Positions 1-6,477 of a stretch of 36,241 nt of DNA are shown here, piece by piece (the stretch's first letter is position 1; each line of letters opens with the position of its first letter). Under the pieces are notes generated by a model. That model made no database searches and was not told the DNA's origin. It saw only the letters and a program-made list of their open reading frames with translations. The DNA is taken from contig DALYLJ010000010.1 of assembly GCA_031976395.1 (NCBI GenBank), positions 1-36,241 of the forward strand. Reading direction: 5' to 3'. The DNA is from UBA11164 sp002420085 (GTDB taxonomy: Bacteria; Pseudomonadota; Gammaproteobacteria; Xanthomonadales; Xanthomonadaceae). A program made the position numbers and the translations under genes.

Positions 1-42
1 CAACATGACCGGACTCATCGACTGATCAGAGCATGGAAAAAT

Positions 43-59
43 ATGCCCGTATCGGGCAT
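43..59. promoter_or_regulatory. Inverted repeat ahead of the toxin-antitoxin locus, candidate operator
   Basis: A perfect 7-bp inverted repeat, ATGCCCG and CGGGCAT around a 3-nt centre (TAT), ends 15 nt before the toxin ATG at 75. A Shine-Dalgarno-like GGAGG (65-69) lies between them. Type II toxin-antitoxin loci are commonly autorepressed through palindromes in this position by the HTH antitoxin. That the antitoxin at 466-768 binds here is inference; the palindrome itself is seen directly. Confidence 0.45.
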
Positions 60-153
60 GATTCGGAGGTCGAAATGACGCGCACCTTCAAACGGAAGGA
101 CTTTGCACGGTGGCAGTCGGGCGAGAAGCTTCCTGACTCCGCCCTGTGCAAGG

Positions 154-185
154 CAGTCCAAGAGATGGACAGTCCAAGAGATGGA
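154..185 (+). repeat. Exact 16-nt tandem duplication inside the toxin gene
   Basis: The unit CAGTCCAAGAGATGGA occurs at 154-169 and again, without change, at 170-185. Sixteen is 1 mod 3, so the second copy shifts the toxin frame. Deleting one copy joins AVQEM to ESGLIDADLGG, which is the expected toxin core. Short tandem duplications of this kind are typical replication-slippage products. Confidence 0.92.
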
Positions 186-304
186 AAGCGGCTTGATCGA
201 CGCGGATCTTGGCGGTTTTCTCTACAAGAAACGAGTACCACGCCCAGGCGCAGGCAAAAGCGGTGGCTACCGGACGCTGCTGTCGGCTCGGATTGGCAGC
301 AGCT

Positions 305-330
305 ACGTTTTCCTGCAACGTTTTCCTGCA
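305..330 (+). repeat. Exact 13-nt tandem duplication inside the toxin gene
   Basis: The unit ACGTTTTCCTGCA occurs at 305-317 and again at 318-330. Thirteen is also 1 mod 3. Removing one copy joins SSYVFL to HGFPKSDKANI, matching the expected toxin sequence. Two independent duplications in one small gene make a sequencing error an unlikely explanation. Confidence 0.92.
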
Positions 331-465
331 TGGCTTCCCCAAGAGCGACAAGGCGAACATCACGCAAGACGAGAAGAAGGCAATTCGCCGGCAAGGTGTT
401 CTTGGAACTGTCTGCCGACGCTTTGTCGAAAGCATTGCGGTCGGGCGTGTTACTGGAGGTGCATT

Positions 466-768
466 GTGAGCAAGATCATTGAATCACTGCGTGGCGACCT
501 GACTGCGCTCCACGAAGCGGGAGCGATCAGCAAGGTGACGATGCGCGAGTTCGACGCGATCTGCCCGCCACCGGTGCGGGCGTTCAACGCCGCCGACATC
601 AAACGCCTGCGTGAAGCCTTGAAATTCAGCCAGCCGGTGTTCGCACTCCACTTGCACACCACCGCCTCGACCGTGCGCAAGTGGGAGCAAGGTGCGACTC
701 AACCGAGCGGCCCTGCACTCAAGCTGCTCAACGTCATTGCAGATAAGGGCCTGCAGGCCATCATTTGA
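466..768 (+). CDS. HTH (XRE/HigA-like) antitoxin
   Basis: This 100-residue protein starts at GTG 466, inside the last codons of the toxin gene, an overlap usual for toxin-first operons. The N-terminal half (about 1-45) carries the linker region with REFDAICPPPVRAF. The C-terminal half holds a helix-turn-helix: IKRLREALKFSQPVFALHL, then a recognition helix with STVRKWEQG, and GPALKLLNVIADKGL at the end. The STVRKWEQG and GPALKLL pattern is typical of antitoxins partnered with RelE/HigB-like toxins. The reading frame is intact although its toxin is broken, so it is now an orphan antitoxin and may still repress its own promoter or counter a related toxin elsewhere. GTG is preferred because no later start keeps the N-terminal region. 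The family call is firm; target specificity is unknown. Confidence 0.85.
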   Translation: MSKIIESLRGDLTALHEAGAISKVTMREFDAICPPPVRAFNAADIKRLREALKFSQPVFALHLHTTASTVRKWEQGATQPSGPALKLLNVIADKGLQAII

Positions 769-789
769 TCGTGCCTGATCGGGATCAAA
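764..789. terminator. Inverted repeat overlapping the antitoxin stop
   Basis: TTTGATC (764-770) and GATCAAA (783-789) form a 7-bp inverted repeat around a 12-nt loop, and the antitoxin stop codon lies in the first arm. No T-run follows. It could be a weak terminator before hemB or a protein-binding site; the sequence does not decide. Confidence 0.3.
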
Positions 790-835
790 CCGCATCGGCA
801 CGCGCTCGTTAGAATGGCAGTAACGAGGAGGTTCC

Positions 836-1828
836 ATGCCCTATCCCCTGACCCGCCCCCGGCGCATGCGCCGTGACGACTTCTCCCGTCGGCTGATGCG
901 TGAAAACGTGCTGAGCGCCGATGACCTCATCTATCCGGTATTCGTCCACGAGCGCAGCGGCCGCACGGCGGTTCCATCGATGCCCGGCGTCGAGCGCGTG
1001 TCGATCGACGAACTGCTGCGGATCGCCGAGCAGGCCAGCGAATTGCACGTCCCGGCACTGGCGCTGTTTCCAGTCACCGATCCCGAGGCCAAGTCCGACG
1101 ACGGCCGCGCCGCCTGGGCCGATGACGGCCTGGCGCAACGAGCCGTGCGTACACTCAAGCAGCGCTTTCCCGAACTCGGCGTGATCACCGATGTCGCCCT
1201 CGACCCGTTCACCACTCACGGCCAGGACGGGCTGATCGACGCCACCGGCTATGTGCTCAACGACGAAACGATCGCCGCCCTGGTGCGGCAGGCGCTCAGT
1301 CACGCCGAGGCCGGCGCCGACGTGGTGGCCCCCAGCGACATGATGGATGGCCGCATCGGCGCCATTCGTCGAGCACTGGAGGATGCCGGCCACATCCACA
1401 CCCGCATCCTGGCCTACTCGGCCAAGTACGCCTCCAGCTTCTATGGCCCGTTCCGCGACGCGGTCGGCTCGGCCGGCAGCCTCGGCAAGGGCAACAAGTA
1501 CAGCTATCAGATGGACCCGGCCAATGGCGACGAGGCCCTGCGCGAAGTGGCGCTGGACCTGGATGAAGGCGCCGACATGGTGATGATCAAGCCGGGCATG
1601 CCCTATCTCGACATCGTGCGCCGGGTGAAGGAGCACTTTGGCGCGCCGACCTTCGTCTACCAGGTGTCCGGTGAATACGCCATGCTCAAGGCCGCCGCCG
1701 GCCATGGCTGGCTGGACGAACGCGGCTGTGTGCTGGAGGCGCTGATCGCGTTCAAGCGGGCCGGCGCCGACGGCATCCTCAGCTACTTCGCACTCGACGC
1801 CGCGCGCTGGCTGAAGGCATCGCCCTGA
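836..1828 (+). CDS. hemB: Delta-aminolevulinic acid dehydratase (porphobilinogen synthase)
   Basis: HemB condenses two molecules of 5-aminolevulinate to porphobilinogen in cytosolic haem biosynthesis. The 330-residue length is normal for the family. The two Schiff-base lysines are visible: K197 in SAKYASSFYGPFRDA and K252 in MVMIKPGMPYLD. The metal loop at 119-132 reads DVALDPFTTHGQDG and lacks the cysteines of zinc-dependent enzymes, so a magnesium-dependent type is expected. The start at ATG 836 is well supported by GAGGAGG at 825-831. A TAGAAT hexamer at 810-815 may be a -10 box, but no good -35 is seen. aroE follows after 46 nt, probably in the same transcript. Nothing in the gene looks unusual. 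Confidence 0.97.
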   Translation: MPYPLTRPRRMRRDDFSRRLMRENVLSADDLIYPVFVHERSGRTAVPSMPGVERVSIDELLRIAEQASELHVPALALFPVTDPEAKSDDGRAAWADDGLAQRAVRTLKQRFPELGVITDVALDPFTTHGQDGLIDATGYVLNDETIAALVRQALSHAEAGADVVAPSDMMDGRIGAIRRALEDAGHIHTRILAYSAKYASSFYGPFRDAVGSAGSLGKGNKYSYQMDPANGDEALREVALDLDEGADMVMIKPGMPYLDIVRRVKEHFGAPTFVYQVSGEYAMLKAAAGHGWLDERGCVLEALIAFKRAGADGILSYFALDAARWLKASP

Positions 1829-1874
1829 ACCGATCACATCGACCGCCATCCTCCATCCGCAAGGACATCCGACG

Positions 1875-2717
1875 ATGACCCAGACATTCGCCGTCTTCGG
1901 ACACCCGATCGATCACTCGCTGTCACCGGAAATCCACGCCGCCTTTGCCCGTCAATGCGGCATCGACCTCGACTATCGCGCCATCGACGCCGACATCGAC
2001 GCCTTCCCGGAGGCCCTGGCGCGCTTCGTCACGGCAGGCGGTCGCGGCGCCAACCTCACCCTGCCGCTCAAGCAGGCCGGACTCGACCAGTGCGATGCCG
2101 GCATTTCCGAGCGTGCCCAGCGTGCCGGCGCAGTCAACACCCTGGTGCGCCGGGACACTGGCTGGTGGGGTGACAACACCGACGGTGTCGGCCTGATCCG
2201 CGACATCACCCAGCGCCACGGCATCCACATCCGTGGCCGCCGCACGCTACTGCTAGGCGCGGGCGGCGCCGCCCGTGGCGTCGCACCGGCCCTGCTCGAC
2301 GCTGGCATCGCCGAACTGATCATCGTCAATCGCAGCCCCGAGCGGGCCGACCACCTGGCCGACACGCTCGGCGAACCATCCCGCGCCCATTCACGCTACT
2401 GGCAAGACCTCGACAGCCTCGGCGCCTTCGAGTTGATCGTCAACGCCACCTCGGCCGGTCGCGGCGGCCACCTGGACCTGCCGGGAAGCCTGGTCAACAG
2501 CCTCACCGCCGCCATCGACCTGAGCTACGGCGAGGTGGCCATTCCATTGCTCGCCTGGGCGCGCGCGCGTGGCTGCGCCTATGCCATCGACGGCCTGGGC
2601 ATGCTGGTCGAACAGGCCGCCGAGAGCTTCGAGCTATGGCACGCAACCCGTCCGGACGCCGAATCCGTCTACCGTGACCTGCGCGCCCGCCAGGATGGCC
2701 TGGCGACGGGGGATTGA
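1875..2717 (+). CDS. aroE: Shikimate dehydrogenase
   Basis: AroE reduces 3-dehydroshikimate to shikimate with NADPH in the cytosolic aromatic amino acid pathway. The 280-residue protein has the substrate-binding HSLSPEIH segment (14-21), the catalytic lysine K66 in NLTLPLK, the NTDGVGL motif with D103, the dinucleotide-binding GAGGAARG loop (128-135) and NRSPERA (152-158), which selects NADPH. A C-terminal GMLVEQAAESFELW segment is also typical. An AAGGA element precedes the ATG. The last 29 nt of the gene, including the stop, recur almost exactly at 3683-3711, so the 3' end marks one side of a rearrangement, but the protein itself looks complete. Confidence 0.96.
   Translation: MTQTFAVFGHPIDHSLSPEIHAAFARQCGIDLDYRAIDADIDAFPEALARFVTAGGRGANLTLPLKQAGLDQCDAGISERAQRAGAVNTLVRRDTGWWGDNTDGVGLIRDITQRHGIHIRGRRTLLLGAGGAARGVAPALLDAGIAELIIVNRSPERADHLADTLGEPSRAHSRYWQDLDSLGAFELIVNATSAGRGGHLDLPGSLVNSLTAAIDLSYGEVAIPLLAWARARGCAYAIDGLGMLVEQAAESFELWHATRPDAESVYRDLRARQDGLATGD
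2689..2717 (+). repeat. 29-nt direct repeat, copy 1 (tail of aroE)
   Basis: This segment contains the last codons and stop of aroE. It matches 3683-3711 at 28 of 29 positions; the single difference is C at 2700 versus T at 3694. The copies are 994 nt apart in direct orientation and bracket the exported-protein gene at 2949-3476 and the transposase remnant. Confidence 0.9.
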
Positions 2718-2948
2718 GTGATCGGTCACAACACGACGGCAACTCGTTTGACGTCACACAAAAACACTGCTACGGTCGCGCAATCCTGGTCCCGCAGGGG
2801 GGCTCGCTTCGGCCCATGCATGTTGTCGAAGGGGGAGTTTTCCTGGGATAAGTACATGCAGGAGCACGGGCGGATTGGGTCTGAGCCTGACTTGCTATAT
2901 CCGAGACTCGCCTCCCGTGATATGAAAACTACAGAGGACGAGGGAAAT

Positions 2949-3476
2949 ATGGATTTTAAACACCTGAACTCGAAAATTTCTTGTCGATCATCCATGCATG
3001 GCAAGGCAGTCAGCATCTTCACACTCTGTTTTTTGATGTTTTCAAGCGCATTCGCTGAAAGGCCCGCAGAACCGGGGGCAAGATCGGGGGAACACGTCAT
3101 AATCACACGACTCAGGGAAGCCGGATCTGTCACAACCCAAGTCAGCGAGATCATGTCCTGGTCGCAGTATGTGGACACCTATTTTGGTGGTGATGATCCC
3201 ATGACCGATGCCGATTTCGGGACTCTGGATATTCATGATGGTCTTCAAGAAATCATTCCAACTCCGCCGCCCCCACCAAGCATTATTGGGACCAACCCAG
3301 GTGATACTGTCATTCTTCGAACTGAGACGGTTTTCGAAGACAAGCAGTACAAGCGAGAGACCATCTACGAACGAAATTTAGACGGATGGAACCGTATAAG
3401 CGACATCGTGAAAGTGACCAACTGTGGCGGCGCGTGCTTCTTGTTCGATGAGGGGCCGCCGACATTCGAACCCTGA
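2949..3476 (+). CDS. Small exported protein of unknown function, paralogue A
   Basis: This 175-residue protein is not recognised as a named family. ATG 2949 is preferred over upstream in-frame starts because GAGG sequences lie just ahead and the hydrophobic segment then sits near the N-terminus (about 20-36, FTLCFLMFSSAFA), ending in a plausible signal peptidase I site. The mature part ends in a signature shared with the product at 3784-4179: an acidic stretch, IIPTPPPPP, GDTVILR, then FEDKQYKRETIYERN and GW. After this, paralogue A alone has VTNCGGACF, whose cysteine pair could form a disulfide. The gene is visibly more AT-rich than its neighbours, especially over its first 150 nt, which suggests acquisition or relaxed constraint. 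It lies between two direct repeats and next to a transposase remnant. Export is well supported; the function is unknown. Confidence 0.7.
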   Translation: MDFKHLNSKISCRSSMHGKAVSIFTLCFLMFSSAFAERPAEPGARSGEHVIITRLREAGSVTTQVSEIMSWSQYVDTYFGGDDPMTDADFGTLDIHDGLQEIIPTPPPPPSIIGTNPGDTVILRTETVFEDKQYKRETIYERNLDGWNRISDIVKVTNCGGACFLFDEGPPTFEP

Positions 3477-3538
3477 TTTTTTTGGAATTCTACACCGCCC
3501 CATCTGCCTGTCGATTGTGAATTTCGCAGCCGGATGGG

Positions 3539-3648
3539 GTCGGTGCCCCAGATGGTCTGCGCTTTTTTGACAGTCTCAGCAGCGCGACCACCTCCGCCAG
3601 TGCCTTCTCCAATCGGTGCAGTTCCTTTTCCAGGGCGCGCGTCTTCAT
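3539..3648 (-). pseudogene. Fragment of an IS3-type transposase OrfA
   Basis: On the minus strand from 3648 the reading MKTRALEKELHRLEKALA continues into EVVALLRLSKK, a leucine-zipper-like helix. Stepping back one base then gives KKAQTIWGTD. Together this resembles the C-terminal end of OrfA proteins of IS3-like elements, where an ALAEAAALL helix is followed by KK and an IWG motif. The two frames meet at a run of six A residues (plus-strand T at 3563-3568), so one lost base explains the break. The upstream part is missing and a stop lies just before the ATG. The fragment is short, so the family call is moderate; it is clearly not functional. Confidence 0.5.
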
Positions 3649-3682
3649 AGCGCTCGGCGGTCAGAGGCGGACTATTGGGTAT

Positions 3683-3711
3683 GCCAGGATGGCTTGGCGA
3701 CGGGGGATTGA
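3683..3711 (+). repeat. 29-nt direct repeat, copy 2 (duplicated aroE tail)
   Basis: This is the second copy of the aroE 3' end (2689-2717), with one mismatch. The sequence on either side does not continue the similarity clearly. It stands 72 nt before the gene at 3784, roughly where the aroE end would be if the 2718-3711 segment were absent. Confidence 0.9.
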
Positions 3712-3783
3712 ACGGATCCCCTTGACAACCGTTGGCCCGAACGGCACCGTGACAGCACGCACAACCTTCTCTGGATTCTCGCC

Positions 3784-4179
3784 ATGCCACTTTCAGCCAG
3801 ATCGTCATCGCCCACGGGCCTGACCGCAATCGTATCGACCGTCCTGCTGCTGGCCGTTTCGCTCGGCACAGCTTCGGCATCCGCTCTGGACGCGGGCTCT
3901 ACGCCGGCAGCGGCCAGCCCAGCACCGGATCGAACCGCAACGGCGAGCACCCGTGACGCTGGCAGAGTCGATGATCCACTGGAAGCGATCGTCCCGACAC
4001 CACCGCCACCGCCGGAAACTGCCGAGTCGCCGCAGGACTACCGCCCCGGCGACAGCATCCAGTTGCGCCGTTACGCGATCATGGAAGACCGTCAGTACGT
4101 CCGTGAGACCATCTACACCCGGCTGGCTGCGGGCTGGGGCCTGACCAGCAACACCATCCAGCCCAGCGGCGAGGACTGA
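3784..4179 (+). CDS. Small exported protein of unknown function, paralogue B
   Basis: This 131-residue protein has a basic start, a hydrophobic segment (about 14-31) and an Ala-rich cleavage region (ASASA), so export is likely. The mature protein is Ala/Pro/Thr-rich and then carries the signature shared with paralogue A: DDPLEAIVPTPPPPP (about 63-77), PGDSIQLRR, IMEDRQYVRETIYTR and GW near the end. It lacks the cysteine-containing tail of paralogue A and has the high GC of the surrounding chromosome, so it is probably the resident copy. No clear Shine-Dalgarno sequence precedes ATG 3784; it is chosen because it begins the signal peptide. It converges with the minus-strand gene ending at 4207. 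Function unknown; the polyproline run suggests an extended linker or a protein-contact segment. Confidence 0.7.
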   Translation: MPLSARSSSPTGLTAIVSTVLLLAVSLGTASASALDAGSTPAAASPAPDRTATASTRDAGRVDDPLEAIVPTPPPPPETAESPQDYRPGDSIQLRRYAIMEDRQYVRETIYTRLAAGWGLTSNTIQPSGED

Positions 4180-4206
4180 GGTCGAGGACGAGGTCAGCGC
4201 CGATCG

Positions 4207-4746
4207 TCAGCCCGGCGAGCCGAGATAACGATCCTTGACCCGCACATAGTGCTCGGCGCTGTAGCGCAGCGACTCGATTTCCTTCTCGCTCAGTACACGG
4301 ACCCGCCGTGCCGGATTGCCGAGCCACAACTCGGCCCGGCCGACCCGCTTGCCAGGTGCCACCACTGCACCGGCACCCACGAAGCCAAACGGCTCGACCT
4401 CAGCACCATCGAGCACCGTGGCATGCATGCCGATCAGGCAGTGATCGCCGATCGTGCAGGCGTGGATCACCGCACCGTGACCGACCGTGACCCCCTCGCC
4501 GATCACGGTCGGATAGCCGCCCGGTCGGGTGAACGGCCCATCATGGGTGACATGCACGATGGCACCGTCCTGGATGTTGCTGCGAGCACCGATCCGGATC
4601 GAATTGACATCGCCACGGATCACCGCACCGGGCCAGACCGAAGCATCATCGCCCAGCCACACATCACCGATGACCGTCGCCGCCGGATCGACGTAGACAC
4701 GCTCGCCGAGCACGGGAAAACGATCGAGATAGGCACGCAGATTCAT
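4207..4746 (-). CDS. Gamma-class carbonic anhydrase-like hexapeptide-repeat protein (YrdA/PaaY type)
   Basis: The 179-residue protein has the left-handed beta-helix pattern of hexapeptide repeats through most of its length (IGDVWLGDDASVWPGAVIRGD, for example, in the N-terminal half). The metal-ligand histidines of gamma-carbonic anhydrase homologues are present: H68 (with H65 nearby) in IVHVTHDG, and H90 and H95 in TVGHGAVIHACTIGDH. The C-terminal helix reads SEKEIESLRYSAEHYVRVKDRYL, matching YrdA. Members are cytosolic trimers; carbonic anhydrase activity varies between them, so the reaction is not certain. The start is the first ATG with the conserved N-terminal FPVLGERVYVDPAATVIGDV segment. 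It is divergent from the aldehyde dehydrogenase at 4881 across 134 nt. Confidence 0.9.
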   Translation of the reverse strand: MNLRAYLDRFPVLGERVYVDPAATVIGDVWLGDDASVWPGAVIRGDVNSIRIGARSNIQDGAIVHVTHDGPFTRPGGYPTVIGEGVTVGHGAVIHACTIGDHCLIGMHATVLDGAEVEPFGFVGAGAVVAPGKRVGRAELWLGNPARRVRVLSEKEIESLRYSAEHYVRVKDRYLGSPG

Positions 4747-4880
4747 CCCGGCATTGTAGCCGCCCGTCCCACACTCGCGTCAGCGGCCGACACGTTCCCT
4801 GGCGGGGACACACCGCGCCAGCGCGTGCCGGCTACACTGATGTCACTCCCATCTGATGGCGAACCCTCGCCGCCCCGACC

Positions 4881-6302
4881 ATGGACATCGCCGCCGACAC
4901 CCTGCTGACCGAGCTTCGCCCGACCCTCGACGCCCTGCGCGCCGCCCATCGCCGCCGCGAACCCGACTACCGGCAGCGCTGCGACGATCTGAAACGACTG
5001 CGTGCGGCCTTCAAGCCACGCCTGGCGGAAATGGCCCAGGCCATGGCAGCCGACTTCGGCCACCGCAGCCGGCACGAATCGCTGATGACCGACGGCATGA
5101 CCGTACTGAAGGAAATCGACCACCTGCTCGGTCACCTTGCGCGCTGGATGCGTCCCGAACGCCGCCCGGTCGATCCCTTGTTCCTGCCGGCCTGGGCCGA
5201 GGTCCGCTTCCGGCCGCTGGGCGTGATCGGCATCATCGCACCCTGGAACTACCCGGTGAACCTGGCCCTGATGCCGCTGGCCACCGCGCTCGCCGCCGGC
5301 AATCACGTCTACCTCAAACCGTCCGAGCACACCCCACGCACCAGCGCCTTCCTGCGCGACCTGCTGGCCGATGTGTTTCCCGAGGATCGGGTCGCGGTCG
5401 CGCTCGGCGGTCCCGATGTCGCCGCCGCCTTCGCCGGCCTGCCGCTCGATCATCTGCTGTTCACCGGCTCGACCTCGGTCGGCCGCAAGGTGATGGCCGC
5501 CGCCGCCCCCAACCTCACCCCGGTGACCCTCGAACTGGGCGGCAAATCGCCCGCCATCATCGGCGACGGCTACTCGCTGCCGAAGGCCGCCGCGCGCATC
5601 GCTGCGGGCAAGTTCCTCAACGCCGGCCAGACCTGCATCGCCCCGGACTACGTGCTGGTGCCAGCCAGCCAGCGCGATGACTTCGTCGAAGCGCTGCGCC
5701 GCGATGTGGCCGCCCGCTACCCCACGCTGGACGACAATCCCGACTACACGCATATCGCCAGCGAAGGCCAGTTCCGCCGTCTGCGGGGTTATCTCGACGA
5801 AGCCCGCGAGCGCGGCTACCAGGTCATCGCCCTGGCCCCGGTGGACCCCGCCCGCGCCGAGGCCGAGCGGATCATCCCGCCGACCGTAGTGATCGACCCG
5901 GCTGAAGACACCGCCATCATGCGCGACGAAATCTTCGGTCCGATCCTGCCGGTCAAGAGCTATGCCGACATCGACCAGGCGATTGCCTACGTCAACGATC
6001 ACGACCGCCCCTTGGCGCTGTACCACTTCGACCACGACCACGCGCGCATCGAACATGTGCTGGGCCACACCCTGGCCGGCGGCGTGACCATCAACGACAC
6101 CGTTCTGCACATCGCCCAGCCCAGTCTGCCGTTCGGCGGCGTCGGTCCGAGCGGCATGGGCCACTACCATGGCCGCGAAGGCTTTCTGACCTTCTCCAAG
6201 CAGATGGCAGTGTTCCACCAGGCGCGACTGAGCAGCATGGCCCTGTTCAAGCCGCCCTACGGAAAGCTGGCCGACTGGCTGGTGCGCTTTCTGACCCGCT
6301 GA
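4881..6302 (+). CDS. Coniferyl-aldehyde-type aldehyde dehydrogenase
   Basis: This 473-residue NAD(P)-dependent dehydrogenase belongs to the class 3-like aldehyde dehydrogenases and most resembles those annotated as coniferyl aldehyde dehydrogenase (CalB). It would oxidise an aldehyde to a carboxylic acid in the cytosol or at the inner membrane face. Visible residues are N123 in IIAPWNYPVNLALMPLA, the FTGSTSVGRKV cofactor loop (194-204), E218 in TLELGGKSP and the nucleophile C252 in FLNAGQTCIAPDYV. The C-terminus has LPFGGVGPSGMGHYHG and a hydrophobic end typical of this subgroup. The real substrate could be another aromatic or fatty aldehyde; no lignin-degradation genes lie nearby. ATG 4881 gives the usual length; its ribosome site is weak. 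Confidence 0.88.
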   Translation: MDIAADTLLTELRPTLDALRAAHRRREPDYRQRCDDLKRLRAAFKPRLAEMAQAMAADFGHRSRHESLMTDGMTVLKEIDHLLGHLARWMRPERRPVDPLFLPAWAEVRFRPLGVIGIIAPWNYPVNLALMPLATALAAGNHVYLKPSEHTPRTSAFLRDLLADVFPEDRVAVALGGPDVAAAFAGLPLDHLLFTGSTSVGRKVMAAAAPNLTPVTLELGGKSPAIIGDGYSLPKAAARIAAGKFLNAGQTCIAPDYVLVPASQRDDFVEALRRDVAARYPTLDDNPDYTHIASEGQFRRLRGYLDEARERGYQVIALAPVDPARAEAERIIPPTVVIDPAEDTAIMRDEIFGPILPVKSYADIDQAIAYVNDHDRPLALYHFDHDHARIEHVLGHTLAGGVTINDTVLHIAQPSLPFGGVGPSGMGHYHGREGFLTFSKQMAVFHQARLSSMALFKPPYGKLADWLVRFLTR

Positions 6303-6458
6303 GGGGTGGCAGCGATCGAGCTATCGCATACAGGCCGGACGATGGATCGTGCTGTCGGATGGACGCCCGCAGTACCGCCCGCCAGGCGAAGGCGAACGCA
6401 AGCGAGCCCCACGGGTCGTGGCTTTGGCTGTCAGATCAGCCTGTACGGCTGTCGAGAG

Positions 6459-6477
6459 GCTGTCGTGCCGAGACGGT
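6459..6477. terminator. Hairpin with GTGCCGA loop at the 3' end of the LacI gene
   Basis: GCTGTC and GACGGT (with two G-T pairs) enclose a GTGCCGA loop, directly against the stop codon of the minus-strand LacI gene. The same loop with stem GCCGTC/GACGGC recurs at 7823-7841. There is no T-run. It may help end the LacI transcript or be one copy of a dispersed hairpin repeat. Confidence 0.4.

Larger units (their letters stand above)
75..482 (+). pseudogene. RelE-like (HigB-type) toxin, broken by three frame changes
   Basis: The gene starts at ATG 75 behind GGAGG and resembles the RelE/HigB-like toxins that sit upstream of HTH antitoxins. Three reading frames must be joined to recover the protein. 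Frame 1 gives MTRTFKRKDFARWQSGEKL and continues to AVQEM. Frame 2 gives ESGLIDADLGGFLYKKRV and a KSGGYRTLL motif. Frame 3 gives HGFPKSDKANITQDEKK. The original frame returns for GKVFLELSADALSKALRSG to the stop at 482. The first two shifts are exact tandem duplications of 16 nt (154-185) and 13 nt (305-330); removing one copy of each restores family-like sequence. The third shift lies near 378-396 and could be a one-base insertion or an 8-base deletion between short repeats. The 3' end overlaps the antitoxin start by 17 nt. No intact toxin can be translated. The decay is seen in the sequence; the family name rests on motif memory. Confidence 0.8.
3477..3783. other. Intergenic interval with rearrangement remnants
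   Basis: No intact gene is seen here. A seven-T run follows the stop of the preceding gene (about 3479-3483 onward), but only a weak 6-bp stem (GTTCGA with TCGAAC) precedes it. The middle holds a minus-strand transposase fragment (3539-3648). The second copy of the aroE tail lies at 3683-3711. A TTGACA at 3722-3727 could be a -35 box for the gene at 3784, but the matching -10 position reads CACCGT and is poor. Confidence 0.6.

Noticed and set aside
809..1849. 346-codon open frame on the minus strand across hemB
   Set aside because: It mirrors hemB almost exactly; GC-rich coding DNA often leaves long antisense frames. It has no family motifs and no ribosome site.
3477..3490. T-run after paralogue A as an intrinsic terminator
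   Set aside because: Only a 6-bp stem with a long loop precedes it, inside the coding end; too weak to call.
3539..3648. Active insertion sequence with programmed frameshift
   Set aside because: Only about 36 codons remain, with no OrfB, no DDE domain and no terminal inverted repeats seen.
3722..3750. TTGACA at 3722-3727 as a promoter for paralogue B, and TTGACAACC as a fourth LacI site
   Set aside because: The -10 position is poor (CACCGT), and the sequence after TTGACAAC does not continue the palindrome.
4743..6218. 491-codon minus-strand frame opposite the aldehyde dehydrogenase
   Set aside because: It is rich in Gly, Gln, His and Val in the way of antisense translations, and the plus strand encodes a full enzyme with catalytic residues.
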